Below are positions 53,693 through 62,355 of a stretch of DNA of 64,000 bases, one piece after another. Source of the DNA: Fuerstiella sp. Its GTDB lineage: Bacteria > Planctomycetota > Planctomycetia > Planctomycetales > Planctomycetaceae. The position numbers were made by a program, and so were the translations under genes. The first letter of the stretch is position 1. Every line of letters starts with the position of its first letter. A model generated the notes under the pieces. That model saw only the letters and a program-made list of their open reading frames with translations, made no database searches and was not told the DNA's origin. The DNA lies in contig JALHMY010000004.1 in the NCBI GenBank assembly GCA_022843805.1, forward strand, positions 1-64,000, in the 5' to 3' direction.

Positions 53693-53843
53693 CCCTGTCG
53701 GCAACGCTGTTAAGGATTCCTGCACCGAAAAACTGAGACGTTTAACCCGTGGCCGAGAGGCCAGGCCACAGCGAGTCTGAACAACCTGGCCTCTCGGCCA
53801 CGGGTTAAACGATTCAAAATCCTTAACGGCGTTGCCCTGTCGG
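53693..53843. mobile_element. 133-bp MITE-like element with terminal inverted repeats and 9-bp duplication
   Basis: The element spans 53702-53834. Its ends are inverted repeats, CAACGCTGTTAAGGATT and AATCCTTAACGGCGTTG, with one mismatch in 17. Inside lies a perfect 27-bp inverted repeat (53739-53765 and 53785-53811) around a 19-nt loop. The 9-bp sequence CCCTGTCGG flanks both ends (53693-53701 and 53835-53843), as a target-site duplication would. No coding sequence is inside, so it would need a transposase from elsewhere. Confidence 0.85.
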
Positions 53844-54305
53844 GGTTGAAAAAACGGACATCGTCTGGCCACCAGCGATGCCCAATGTTTCCTGACAAAA
53901 ATCCTTCACAGCGTTGACCGCTGGGCCGGAATCGGATTCCTGTCTGCCGTTCTTCCGTTCCCGCCAATTTTTCTGCCCACCAAATTTTTCTGCCAACCCG
54001 GGTCTGCTCTCCCCCGCACACAGAACATTTTTCGCTCGATTCGCCGCCAGACGAGATGTGCCAGAAGACCGAGTGATTCTCGAGGGCAGCCCGACTATCG
54101 TGTGATTGATCCAGGAATGACAAGCTTTTGGCGGAAAAATTTCAGGGCAGAAAGATAAATCGCAAAGGAAATGAAGAGGACAACGGGGCGTCTTCCCTTT
54201 CCGCATCAAAAATCCTCTCGCGGTGGTTTTCGGAATTTCTTAGAATATCGATGGCCGGGATGCTCCGGATTCTCAGGAAATTCTGAACAAAAGTGAGACA
54301 GAACC
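53844..54305. other. Non-coding region with diverged repeat pieces
   Basis: No convincing gene is present. A sequence like the right end of the MITE occurs at 53900-53916 (AATCCTTCACAGCGTTG, two differences in 17). AATTTTTCTGCC occurs twice at 17-bp spacing (53966-53977 and 53983-53994). The open frames on the minus strand over this stretch are repeat artefacts. Confidence 0.6.
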
Positions 54306-55673
54306 ATGTTCAGCAGGGATGCACGAGAACAGCGGGAAATCCGTTTGGCGACGGAACTGATGCAGTATCTTCGGACACGGCTCAATTCTCCCATCTCCGT
54401 CAGGCTTTGGAATGGTTCGGTGATTCCACTTGGTGACCGCGTCGTCCCTGGTTTTGAAATTTCGATCAGCGGACCGGGTACTATTGGCACTCTGCTGCGA
54501 CGCCCGACGCCGGATACGCTGCTTCGGCTTTATGCTCGCGGAGAAATCGATTACGCGGGAACCGATTTGCTGACTTTGATTGAAACGGCCCGGGTCAAAG
54601 GCACTCGCGAGAAAACTCGGGGTCTGCCGCTCAGTCTGATTGCACGATTCGCGGCCACATTTCTGACATCACGCACCGTCAAAACGGAGGTTGCTCATTG
54701 TTACTCGGGCGATGAAACAGGCCACCATCGTCAGCAGGCTGAGAACGCCGACTTTATTCAGTTCCACTATGATGTGGGTAATGAGTTCTACCGACTGTTT
54801 CTTGACGAACGAATGGTTTATTCCTGCGCTTATTTCCGGGACTGGAACGAATCTCTTGAACAGGCCCAGCAGAACAAGCTGGAGATGATTTGTCGGAAAC
54901 TGCAGTTGCAGCCGGGTGAACGTTTTCTGGATATCGGTTGTGGCTGGGGAGCACTGGTGTGTTATGCAGCACAGAATTTCGGTGTTCGTGCTCACGGCAT
55001 CACGCTTTCCAAAGAACAGCTTGCAAAGACTCAGCAAAAAGTCCTGGAGCTGGGACTTCAGGACTGGGTCACCGTTGAACTCTGTGATTATCAGAACGTT
55101 GAAGGGACTTTTGACAAGATTGCCAGTATTGGAATGGTGGAGCATGTGGGCATCGACAACATGGCGGCCTATATGCGGAAAGTCAGATCACTGCTGCCGG
55201 ACCGGGGACTCTTTCTGAATCACGGAATCACACGGCCCGGAAAAATGACGGATCGTGCCTTTCGTAAGCTGTCGCCAGAACGCAGACTGCTCGCACGGTA
55301 CATTTTTCCGGGCGGTGAGCTGGATCACCTGGGCCACATGGTGCAGTGTATGGAATCCAGTGGGTTTGACGTGCACGATGTTGAAGGCTGGCGTGATCAT
55401 TATGCCATGACCTGCCGCCACTGGAGCCAGCGGCTGGAGGCGAACCGGGAAGCAGCAATCCGCCAGATTGGAAGCGAACGGTACAGAATGTGGCAGCTCT
55501 ATCTTGTAGGATGTGTTTTCGCACTTGGTGACGGAGGGGCACGGATTTACCAGACGGTTGCTACAAAACATGCCGCTCGGGGTCTTTCCGGAATGCCATG
55601 CACCCGGGAACACCTTTATCGGCCCGGTGCCGGGGGCGTCAGTCAGTCGAACACACTTCGCAAAGCGTCATAG
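54306..55673 (+). CDS. cfa: Cyclopropane-fatty-acyl-phospholipid synthase
   Basis: The protein has 455 residues. An N-terminal lipid-binding domain (about 1-140) precedes the SAM methyltransferase domain with FLDIGCGWGALVCYAA, the GITLSKEQL loop, and ASIGMVEHVG, where the conserved Glu lies. The C-terminal YIFPGGELDH and VEGWRDHYAMT segments are typical of Cfa. It adds a methylene bridge across the double bond of membrane acyl chains, using SAM. It stands alone after the repeat region. Confidence 0.93.
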   Translation: MFSRDAREQREIRLATELMQYLRTRLNSPISVRLWNGSVIPLGDRVVPGFEISISGPGTIGTLLRRPTPDTLLRLYARGEIDYAGTDLLTLIETARVKGTREKTRGLPLSLIARFAATFLTSRTVKTEVAHCYSGDETGHHRQQAENADFIQFHYDVGNEFYRLFLDERMVYSCAYFRDWNESLEQAQQNKLEMICRKLQLQPGERFLDIGCGWGALVCYAAQNFGVRAHGITLSKEQLAKTQQKVLELGLQDWVTVELCDYQNVEGTFDKIASIGMVEHVGIDNMAAYMRKVRSLLPDRGLFLNHGITRPGKMTDRAFRKLSPERRLLARYIFPGGELDHLGHMVQCMESSGFDVHDVEGWRDHYAMTCRHWSQRLEANREAAIRQIGSERYRMWQLYLVGCVFALGDGGARIYQTVATKHAARGLSGMPCTREHLYRPGAGGVSQSNTLRKAS

Positions 55674-55750
55674 CCTTTTGACACTGCATTAGTGGCAACA
55701 CTGTGCACGGCAACATGGCAGCGCTGATTAACGATCACAGGAAACCGCTG

Positions 55751-56686
55751 ATGAGACCAGTCATTTTGTCGGACCCGCTGCCACCATTGTTTGAAGAACT
55801 GGCACGCGGGCGGTTTGATGTACAGCCTCTGGACTCGCATGCCACTGACATTCGTGATGACGTTACCGGGATAGTCACCTACGGGCATCCGGCTATCAAT
55901 GGAAAGGTGCTCGATCGATTTCCAAAGCTGCGAGTTGTCAGCAACCATGGAGTTGGTGTTGACCACATTGACGTGGCGGCAGCAACGCAGCGAGGAATCC
56001 CGGTAGGAAATACTCCCGGCTGCCTTGATGCCGCAACGGCTGATATGACCATGGCGCTCATGCTGGCGGTGGCCAGAAACGTCGTTATCGGTGATCGATT
56101 TGCCCGGGGGCCGGAGTTTACGCACCATGATCCCTCACTACTGATCGGTCAGGAAGTGTCCGGCAGCACGCTCGGGATTATCGGGCTTGGACGAATCGGT
56201 ACGGAAGTCGCACGCCGGGCAAAGGGGTTTGACATGCGAATTGTTTACCACAATCGCAATCGTCGGCCCGATCTGGAAAAGCAGTTTGGTCTGGAATTTC
56301 GGACGCTCGGCGATCTGTTGCGGGAATCAGATTTCGTGACGCTGAACTGTCCTCTGACGCCCGAAACAACCGGGCTGATCGGTCATGAACAGCTGAAACA
56401 GATGAAGCCGACAGGAATTCTGATCAATATGGCTCGTGGTCCTGTCGTCCGCACGGACGACCTCTGCGAAGCCCTGTCCAGCAGGCAGATCGCGGCAGCT
56501 GCGCTGGATGTTACTGATCCGGAACCGCTGCCGCGTGATCATCCCTTGCTGAAGCTTGACAACCTTGTCATTGCCCCCCATCTGGGCAGCGCCTCCGGAA
56601 AAACTCGGAGGAGAATGCTGGAAATGACAATCCAAAATCTCGACGCCGGGCTCCTGGCGCAGGAACTTCCCTGGCGTGTTCGCTAG
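55751..56686 (+). CDS. D-2-hydroxyacid dehydrogenase (glyoxylate/hydroxypyruvate reductase-like)
   Basis: About 311 residues from the ATG at 55751, which has an AGGA 8-11 nt upstream. Frames from 55703 and 55715 lack one. The NAD motif is GIIGLGRIGTEV, with Arg in NMARGPVV, Glu in DPEPLPRD and His in APHLGSAS. This set fits enzymes reducing glyoxylate or hydroxypyruvate. It precedes the sugar ABC transporter genes by about 106 bp, and could act on a product of the imported substrate. Confidence 0.88.
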   Translation: MRPVILSDPLPPLFEELARGRFDVQPLDSHATDIRDDVTGIVTYGHPAINGKVLDRFPKLRVVSNHGVGVDHIDVAAATQRGIPVGNTPGCLDAATADMTMALMLAVARNVVIGDRFARGPEFTHHDPSLLIGQEVSGSTLGIIGLGRIGTEVARRAKGFDMRIVYHNRNRRPDLEKQFGLEFRTLGDLLRESDFVTLNCPLTPETTGLIGHEQLKQMKPTGILINMARGPVVRTDDLCEALSSRQIAAAALDVTDPEPLPRDHPLLKLDNLVIAPHLGSASGKTRRRMLEMTIQNLDAGLLAQELPWRVR

Positions 56687-56792
56687 TGCAGAAGTGGACA
56701 GTTTTGCATACTGGAATGCAATCGCGGGAGGAATTCGTTAGTGTAGTGTCTCACTGTCCAGCCGCACTGCATTGTGAAGGAAAGAAGACCCA

Positions 56793-57812
56793 ATGACTGC
56801 TTTACGAGAGTTCGCCATTCCTGTCGTTCTGCTCATGGCACTCTGTGGTTGTTCCGAACCCGGCTCGCCCGCTCAGTCGTCGCAGACGGCAGAAACGGCA
56901 CCGCCTTCCAGTGCCCCCAAACCATCCGTGCAAATCGGGTATTCCGCTCTCACGCTGACCAATCCGTTCTTTAAGGTCATCGCAGATACGATGACGGAAG
57001 AAGCCAAAGCAAAGGGGTATGAGCTGATTGTTGTTTCCGGCGATCAGGACGTCAGAAAGCAGGCCGACCAGATCGAAGACTTTATCGTCAGGGGAGTTCG
57101 CGCGATCGTGCTGAACCCGTGCGATTCAAAGTCCATCGGGCAGGCAATCAAAAAGGCAAACGACGCTGGCATCCCGGTCTTTACGAATGACATTCGTTAC
57201 GACGGTACCGAGGGTAAAGTGGAATGTCATGTTGCTACGGACAACCTGCAGGGCGGAAGGCTCGCTGGCGAGGCGATGGTCAAACTGCTGGGCGAATCGG
57301 GCGGAAAGATTGCGATCCTGCACTATCCTGATGTGGAATCATGTCAGATGAGAGTGCAGGGATTTCAGGAAATCATGGATGCTCACAACGCCAAACCGGA
57401 TTCCGCGAAAATTCAGATTGTGGCAACTCTGGACGGGAAAGGCAGCCGTGATGCGGGTTTTGCAGCGGCCAAGGATACCATCGAAGCCAATCCGGATTTA
57501 GCCGCTATTTTCGCCATCAATGACCCCTCTGCTCTGGGCGCCCGAGCTGCCCTGGAAGCGGCTTCCAAAGCTGATCAGGTCACATTGATCGCATTTGATG
57601 GTCAGCTGATTGGCAGACAGGCAATTCTGGAAGGAAAGATCCTCTGCGACCCCGTGCAATTCCCTGATCGGATTGGTCGAACAACGATCGAAATGATCAT
57701 CAAATACTTCGACGGGGAAGATATTCCGTCCGATGTACTGATTCCGTCCGAGCTTTATTACAAGGCTGATGCGGAGAAGGATCCGGAACTCAAAGCTCCC
57801 GGTGCAGCCTGA
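56793..57812 (+). CDS. Sugar ABC transporter substrate-binding lipoprotein (RbsB type)
   Basis: The protein has 339 residues. The signal peptide ends in a lipobox, MALCGCSEP. The mature protein is a type I periplasmic binding protein, with IGYSALTLTNPFFKVIAD, an ELIVVSGDQD segment and AIFAINDPSALGA. Members bind ribose, xylose, allose or related sugars outside the membrane and hand them to the permease. The ATPase gene starts 2 bp after its stop. The sugar is not told by the motifs. Confidence 0.9.
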   Translation: MTALREFAIPVVLLMALCGCSEPGSPAQSSQTAETAPPSSAPKPSVQIGYSALTLTNPFFKVIADTMTEEAKAKGYELIVVSGDQDVRKQADQIEDFIVRGVRAIVLNPCDSKSIGQAIKKANDAGIPVFTNDIRYDGTEGKVECHVATDNLQGGRLAGEAMVKLLGESGGKIAILHYPDVESCQMRVQGFQEIMDAHNAKPDSAKIQIVATLDGKGSRDAGFAAAKDTIEANPDLAAIFAINDPSALGARAALEAASKADQVTLIAFDGQLIGRQAILEGKILCDPVQFPDRIGRTTIEMIIKYFDGEDIPSDVLIPSELYYKADAEKDPELKAPGAA

Positions 57813-57814
57813 TC

Positions 57815-59377
57815 ATGGCGTTTGCATCGTCATCCCGTGTGTCAGATTCTGATGGCCGCACGGAAGTAACCACTCAGGACGCGGTCGCGGAAGAAACCAC
57901 TGCCCCGCTGCTGCAGATGGTCGGGATCAGCAAGTCGTTTCCGGGCGTGCAGGCACTCAAAGATGTGAGTCTGACGCTGCATAAAGGCGAAGTGCTGGCC
58001 CTTCTCGGTGAAAACGGGGCCGGGAAGAGTACTCTGATTAAGATGCTGGGAGGAGCGATTCGGCCGGATGCCGGTTCGATTCTGATCGACGGCGAGCCGA
58101 TGGTGCTGGACGCCCCGATCGATTCCATCAGGGCCGGTATCGGAGTGATTTATCAGGAATTCAATCTGATCCCCGGACTGAATGCGGTTGAGAATATCTT
58201 TCTGGGCCGGGAGGCTTCGTCAGGTTTTGTTCGGCGAAAGGAAGAGCAACAGCGTGCCCGCAAGCTGTTTGAGGGAATGGGAGTTACAATACCGCTCAAC
58301 GTTGCCTGCCGACACCTGTCAATTGCACAGCAGCAGCTGGTGGAGATCGCCAAAACACTCGCTCAGGACGTCCGTATTCTTGTGATGGATGAACCGTCAG
58401 CCGCGTTGACGCCGTCCGAGGTAGAGCGGTTGTTTCATCTGATTCGAGAGTTGAAGAGTCAGGGAATCGGCATCATCTACATCAGTCATCGGCTCGACGA
58501 GATTTTCGAAATCGCTGATTCCGTAACCGTTCTTCGAGATGGTGAGCACATCCAGGATTCCCCAATCAGTCAGCTGACTCGACAGCGTATTATCGAATTG
58601 ATGGTGGGACGGTCCATTCAGAACGAGTTTCCAAAGCAGAGACATTCGACTGGAGAGCCTCGATTGCAGGTTTCCGGGTTGTGCCGTGGCCACAGGGTGA
58701 AAGACGTTTCGTTCCATGTTTGTCGTGGTGAGGTTCTGGGCATTACAGGGCTCGTTGGAGCGGGGCGTACCGAAACCGTTCGTCTGATTTTCGGAGCGGA
58801 TCCGAAGGACAGCGGGTCGATTTCCCTTGACGGGCGTGAAATTCGTATCAGCAACCCTCGAGATGCTGTTCAGGCGGGAATTTGCCTGTTGACGGAAGAT
58901 CGAAAAGGGCAGGGGCTGGTTCTTCAGCGAAGCGTTCTGGAGAATTTTGGACTGGCCAGTCTCCATGAAATGTCAGTGATGGGGTTTGTTCGGCACCGTC
59001 AGGAACGCGAGGCGTTCGCGCATTATGTGGATTTACTTCGTATTCGAATTCCCAGTCAGCAGCAGCCAGCAAAAAATCTGTCAGGCGGCAATCAGCAGAA
59101 GGTCGTATTGGCTCGATGGCTGCAGCGAAATGCGGAGGTCATCATTTTTGACGAACCAACCCGTGGCATTGACGTGGGTGCCAAACATGAAATCTACCTG
59201 CTGATCAACCAGCTGGCTGCACAGGGGAAGTCAATCGTGATGGTGAGTTCGGAGCTGCCGGAGGTCATTGGAATGAGTGATCGAATACTGGTGATGCATC
59301 AGGGGAAGATCACCGGGGAAATTGACGACCCGACCCAGGTCACTCAGGAACAGATCATGGCACTGGCGGTGGGTTAA
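57815..59377 (+). CDS. Sugar ABC transporter ATPase with two nucleotide-binding domains (RbsA/XylG type)
   Basis: The protein has 520 residues. The first domain has Walker A GENGAGKSTL, signature LSIAQQQ and Walker B ILVMDEPSAAL. The second has the usual degenerate Walker A (GLVGAGRTE), signature LSGGNQQK and IIFDEPTRGID. Fused double ABC domains are the hallmark of the carbohydrate uptake transporter 2 family. It energises the RbsB/RbsC-type proteins on either side, and the permease gene follows after 4 bp. Confidence 0.93.
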   Translation: MAFASSSRVSDSDGRTEVTTQDAVAEETTAPLLQMVGISKSFPGVQALKDVSLTLHKGEVLALLGENGAGKSTLIKMLGGAIRPDAGSILIDGEPMVLDAPIDSIRAGIGVIYQEFNLIPGLNAVENIFLGREASSGFVRRKEEQQRARKLFEGMGVTIPLNVACRHLSIAQQQLVEIAKTLAQDVRILVMDEPSAALTPSEVERLFHLIRELKSQGIGIIYISHRLDEIFEIADSVTVLRDGEHIQDSPISQLTRQRIIELMVGRSIQNEFPKQRHSTGEPRLQVSGLCRGHRVKDVSFHVCRGEVLGITGLVGAGRTETVRLIFGADPKDSGSISLDGREIRISNPRDAVQAGICLLTEDRKGQGLVLQRSVLENFGLASLHEMSVMGFVRHRQEREAFAHYVDLLRIRIPSQQQPAKNLSGGNQQKVVLARWLQRNAEVIIFDEPTRGIDVGAKHEIYLLINQLAAQGKSIVMVSSELPEVIGMSDRILVMHQGKITGEIDDPTQVTQEQIMALAVG

Positions 59378-59381
59378 ACCG

Positions 59382-60722
59382 ATGACAAAGACGGATAGCG
59401 CACCAATGAACCTGGCACGAATCTATTTTCGTGATTATGGGATGTCGCTGGTACTTCTGCTGCTGGGGGCCATGTTCAGTTTTCTGACTGTTCGAGAGCA
59501 GCATCCCAGCGGGGCGGCGGCTGGCGAGCAGGTTGCCGATCTGATTCTGGAACGAAATGGCACCTCCGCAACGGTCTTGATTGCCTCCCGGGCTACGTCG
59601 GAAGACCAGCAGTTTGCGTCCGCTGCTGAGGCTCGGCTGACTTCGAACGGCGCTCAGGTGCTGGCGAGCGTTGCCGGCGGGCCGGGAGATGTCAGGAAGG
59701 CAATTGAAGAAATCCTTGCAAAGGGGCAGACCATTGATGCAATTGCCGCCAATGATGTTTCCTCAAAATGGAATGTTTATGACCGGTTCGAATCAGTGGG
59801 CAGTGAAAAGTGCGTTGTTCCCATGTCCTATACGTGGCCCGATTTTCTGAAGTTCAGCAACCTGCTCGGTATTGCCAGCCAGACGGCAATCTATGCAATC
59901 ATTGCCGTCGGCATGACGATGGTGATTATTACGGGAGGCATCGATCTGTCGGTGGGTTCGCTGGTTGCGCTTTCATCGGTCATTTCCGCGATTGTCATTC
60001 GTGATTTCGGTGGTGGCATCAGCGCGGGCATCAGCTGGGTCCTTGCCGCATATCTGTCCGGCATCCTGACGGCCGCGTGTTTGGGCATTTTCTGCGGTCT
60101 GATGATTACGAGATTTCGAGTTCCCCCGTTTCTGGTTTCGCTGAGCGTCATGATGATGGCCAGCGGGCTGGCATTTCGTGTCTCGGAAGGCCGGTCAATT
60201 GCTGAACTGCCCAAATCTTATCTGTGGGTTGGAAGTCAGGTCACATGGGGTATTCCCAACCCGGTAATTCTGATGCTGTTCCTGTACGTCATCGCCCATA
60301 TCGTTATGTCGCAGACGGTTTTTGGTCGTTATGTGTATTCCATCGGAGGTAACGCCGAGGCTGCCAGACTTTCCGGGGTGCCTGTCAAACGGATATTGCT
60401 GATGGTGTATATGATTAGTGGCCTGCTGGCGGGGCTTGGGGGGATCATTCAGTCTTCTCAGCTGGCGGCCGGTGATCCGAAGTTTGGAGACATGTACGAG
60501 CTTGAAGTGATTGCCGCGGTGGTCGTGGGCGGTACGTCACTGATGGGGGGCGAAGGACGGATCTTTGGCACACTGATCGGCGCTTTTATCATTGCGGTGA
60601 TAAAAAATGGGATGAATCTCACCAACGTCGCACCATTCAATCAGAAAATTGTTCTGGGAGCTGTACTGCTGGTGGCCGTGCTGCTGGATCAGATGAAGCG
60701 TAATCACTCCTCCAGAAACTGA
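59382..60722 (+). CDS. Sugar ABC transporter permease (RbsC type) with an inserted extracytoplasmic domain
   Basis: The protein has 446 residues from the ATG at 59382, about 100-120 more than the usual RbsC. The permease core (about 160-446) includes the family segment ITGGIDLSVGSL and the VVGGTSLMGGEG loop. Between the first helix (about 20-38) and the next (about 162) lie some 115 extra residues. They have alternating helices and strands (ATVLIASRATSEDQ, IDAIAANDVSSKW) that look like part of a type I binding-protein domain. It may touch the substrate-binding protein or sense the sugar. It is the third gene of the ABC unit. Confidence 0.87.
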   Translation: MTKTDSAPMNLARIYFRDYGMSLVLLLLGAMFSFLTVREQHPSGAAAGEQVADLILERNGTSATVLIASRATSEDQQFASAAEARLTSNGAQVLASVAGGPGDVRKAIEEILAKGQTIDAIAANDVSSKWNVYDRFESVGSEKCVVPMSYTWPDFLKFSNLLGIASQTAIYAIIAVGMTMVIITGGIDLSVGSLVALSSVISAIVIRDFGGGISAGISWVLAAYLSGILTAACLGIFCGLMITRFRVPPFLVSLSVMMMASGLAFRVSEGRSIAELPKSYLWVGSQVTWGIPNPVILMLFLYVIAHIVMSQTVFGRYVYSIGGNAEAARLSGVPVKRILLMVYMISGLLAGLGGIIQSSQLAAGDPKFGDMYELEVIAAVVVGGTSLMGGEGRIFGTLIGAFIIAVIKNGMNLTNVAPFNQKIVLGAVLLVAVLLDQMKRNHSSRN

Positions 60723-60863
60723 TCTGCCACCCGTTGACCGACAAGGCGATCGGACGCTGCTGCTGACCTGCTGGATTGGCGATTGATTTTCGATTGGATA
60801 CCCTGTCCAGTCGTCATTCATCGTGAATCCGTTGGGCCTGCTGTACTTCGGGGGAGAAAACCA

Positions 60864-62150
60864 GTGCCGAATCGTCTGTTAATGCTGCTGATTTGTGGAT
60901 GTGTCTGTTGCCCGAAACTGGATGCGGCGACAATCATTCATGCCGGACGACTGATCGATGGTCAGAACGACGAGGCGCGAAAAGGCGTGACGATCAGGGT
61001 CGAGAACGGAAAAATCGTCAGCATTGCAGATGGGTTCCAGGAACCCGCGACTGATGACACCGTGCTGGATCTGAAGAGCTTCACAGTGCTGCCAGGCCTT
61101 ATGGACATGCACACCCATCTGATGTCTCAGCATTCAAAGGATTCCTACACCGAACGTTTCTTCATGGAGGAGTCTGATTACGCTCTGCGGTCCACTGTAT
61201 ATGCCCGAGCCACACTGATGGCCGGTTTTACAACGGTGCGCGAGCTGGGAGACAATGGAATCAATTCGGTCTCTCTGCGAAAGGCAATCACGGAAGGCTG
61301 GGTTGTTGGACCACGTATTTTTACCGCGGGGAAATCGCTGGCAACGACCGGAGGTCATGCAGATCCCACAAATGCCCTGAAGGGACTGTATCGCCGAGAC
61401 GCCGGTCCGCTGGAAGGTGTCATCAACGGAGCTGATGATGCCCGAAAGGCTGTTCGGCAGCGATACAAGGACGGCGCTGATCTGATCAAGCTTACGGCGA
61501 CGGGTGGTGTTCTGAGTCTGGCGGCAAGCGGGCAGAATCCTCAGTTTACTGACGAAGAACTGCGCGCGGTTGTGGAAACCGCCAAAGATTACAACATGAT
61601 CGTCGCAGTTCATGCACATGGTGCGGAAGGCATGAAAAGAGCTGTCCTGGCGGGAGTGGATTCCATTGAGCATGGCACGTACATGACGGATGAGATTATG
61701 GAGCTGATGAAGGAACGCGGCACATGGTGGGTGCCCACGAATATGGCGGGCGAATGGGTAGCGAAAAAAGCTGAAGAGCCTGGGTATTTTCCGGAAGTTG
61801 TGCGACCAAAAGCGGCAGCCATAGGACCTGCGATCCGGGCGACCTTTGCTCGAGCGTACAAGGCAGGAGTAAAAATAGCGTTTGGGACCGATTCGGGTGT
61901 CTCGACTCACGGAGAAAATGCTCACGAGTTTGAATTGATGGTTGAAGGCGGTATGCCTCCCATGAAGGCGATCCAGTCTGCCACTCGCGAGGCCGCCCGC
62001 CTGCTGCGTATTGAAGACCGCCTGGGTACGATCGAAGAGAAAAAAGTGGCCGATATCATCGCCGTTGAGGGTGATCCTCTGGTCAACATCAGTGCAATGC
62101 GTAAAGTTGTGTTTGTCATGAAGGAAGGCGAGATTTTCCGGAAACCGTAA
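60864..62150 (+). CDS. Exported metal-dependent amidohydrolase
   Basis: About 428 residues. The start is a GTG at 60864 with GGGGGAG 7 nt upstream, which opens a signal peptide ([12 protein letters not shown]). Metal sites of the amidohydrolase barrel are visible: HTH in DMHTHLM, Lys in IKLTATGG, His in AVHAHG and SIEHGTY, and Asp in [11 protein letters not shown]. The set matches imidazolonepropionase/prolidase-like enzymes such as Sgx or Xaa-Pro carboxypeptidases. It acts in the periplasm on a cyclic amide or dipeptide. An upstream ATG at 60783 would place the leader internally. Confidence 0.85.
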   Translation: MPNRLLMLLICGCVCCPKLDAATIIHAGRLIDGQNDEARKGVTIRVENGKIVSIADGFQEPATDDTVLDLKSFTVLPGLMDMHTHLMSQHSKDSYTERFFMEESDYALRSTVYARATLMAGFTTVRELGDNGINSVSLRKAITEGWVVGPRIFTAGKSLATTGGHADPTNALKGLYRRDAGPLEGVINGADDARKAVRQRYKDGADLIKLTATGGVLSLAASGQNPQFTDEELRAVVETAKDYNMIVAVHAHGAEGMKRAVLAGVDSIEHGTYMTDEIMELMKERGTWWVPTNMAGEWVAKKAEEPGYFPEVVRPKAAAIGPAIRATFARAYKAGVKIAFGTDSGVSTHGENAHEFELMVEGGMPPMKAIQSATREAARLLRIEDRLGTIEEKKVADIIAVEGDPLVNISAMRKVVFVMKEGEIFRKP

Positions 62151-62190
62151 GTCCTGCAGGTACTCGTGCTTTGTCAAGCATTGAAATTCG

Positions 62191-62248
62191 GGTAGTGGAC
62201 CTTGCTAAAGGTCCTGCAGCCAGGGGATCTTTAGCAGGATCCACTACC
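62191..62248. repeat. 24-bp inverted repeat between the amidohydrolase and racemase genes
   Basis: GGTAGTGGACCTTGCTAAAG (62191-62210) and its extension to 62214 pair with 62225-62248, with three mismatches in 24 and a 10-nt loop. It could end the amidohydrolase transcript. It also looks like a dispersed palindromic repeat rather than a standard terminator, as no T-run follows. Confidence 0.6.
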
Positions 62249-62355
62249 TCCAACCCGAACGCTTTATCCTGACAGAGTACTGGTCGACGCAACCGTTTGA
62301 CAAAATTCATGCTTACGAAAAATCCGACACCGGGATGTTGCAGGGGAGTTGTCGC

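Noticed and set aside
53710-54209. Minus-strand open frames downstream of the PMT-like gene
   Set aside because: They lie on MITE and repeat sequence, have no start signal and overlap each other in different frames.
56695-56760. TGGACAGT and ACTGTCCA as an operator for the ABC genes
   Set aside because: The arms are 8 bp and 50 nt apart, which is close to what chance would give in this length.
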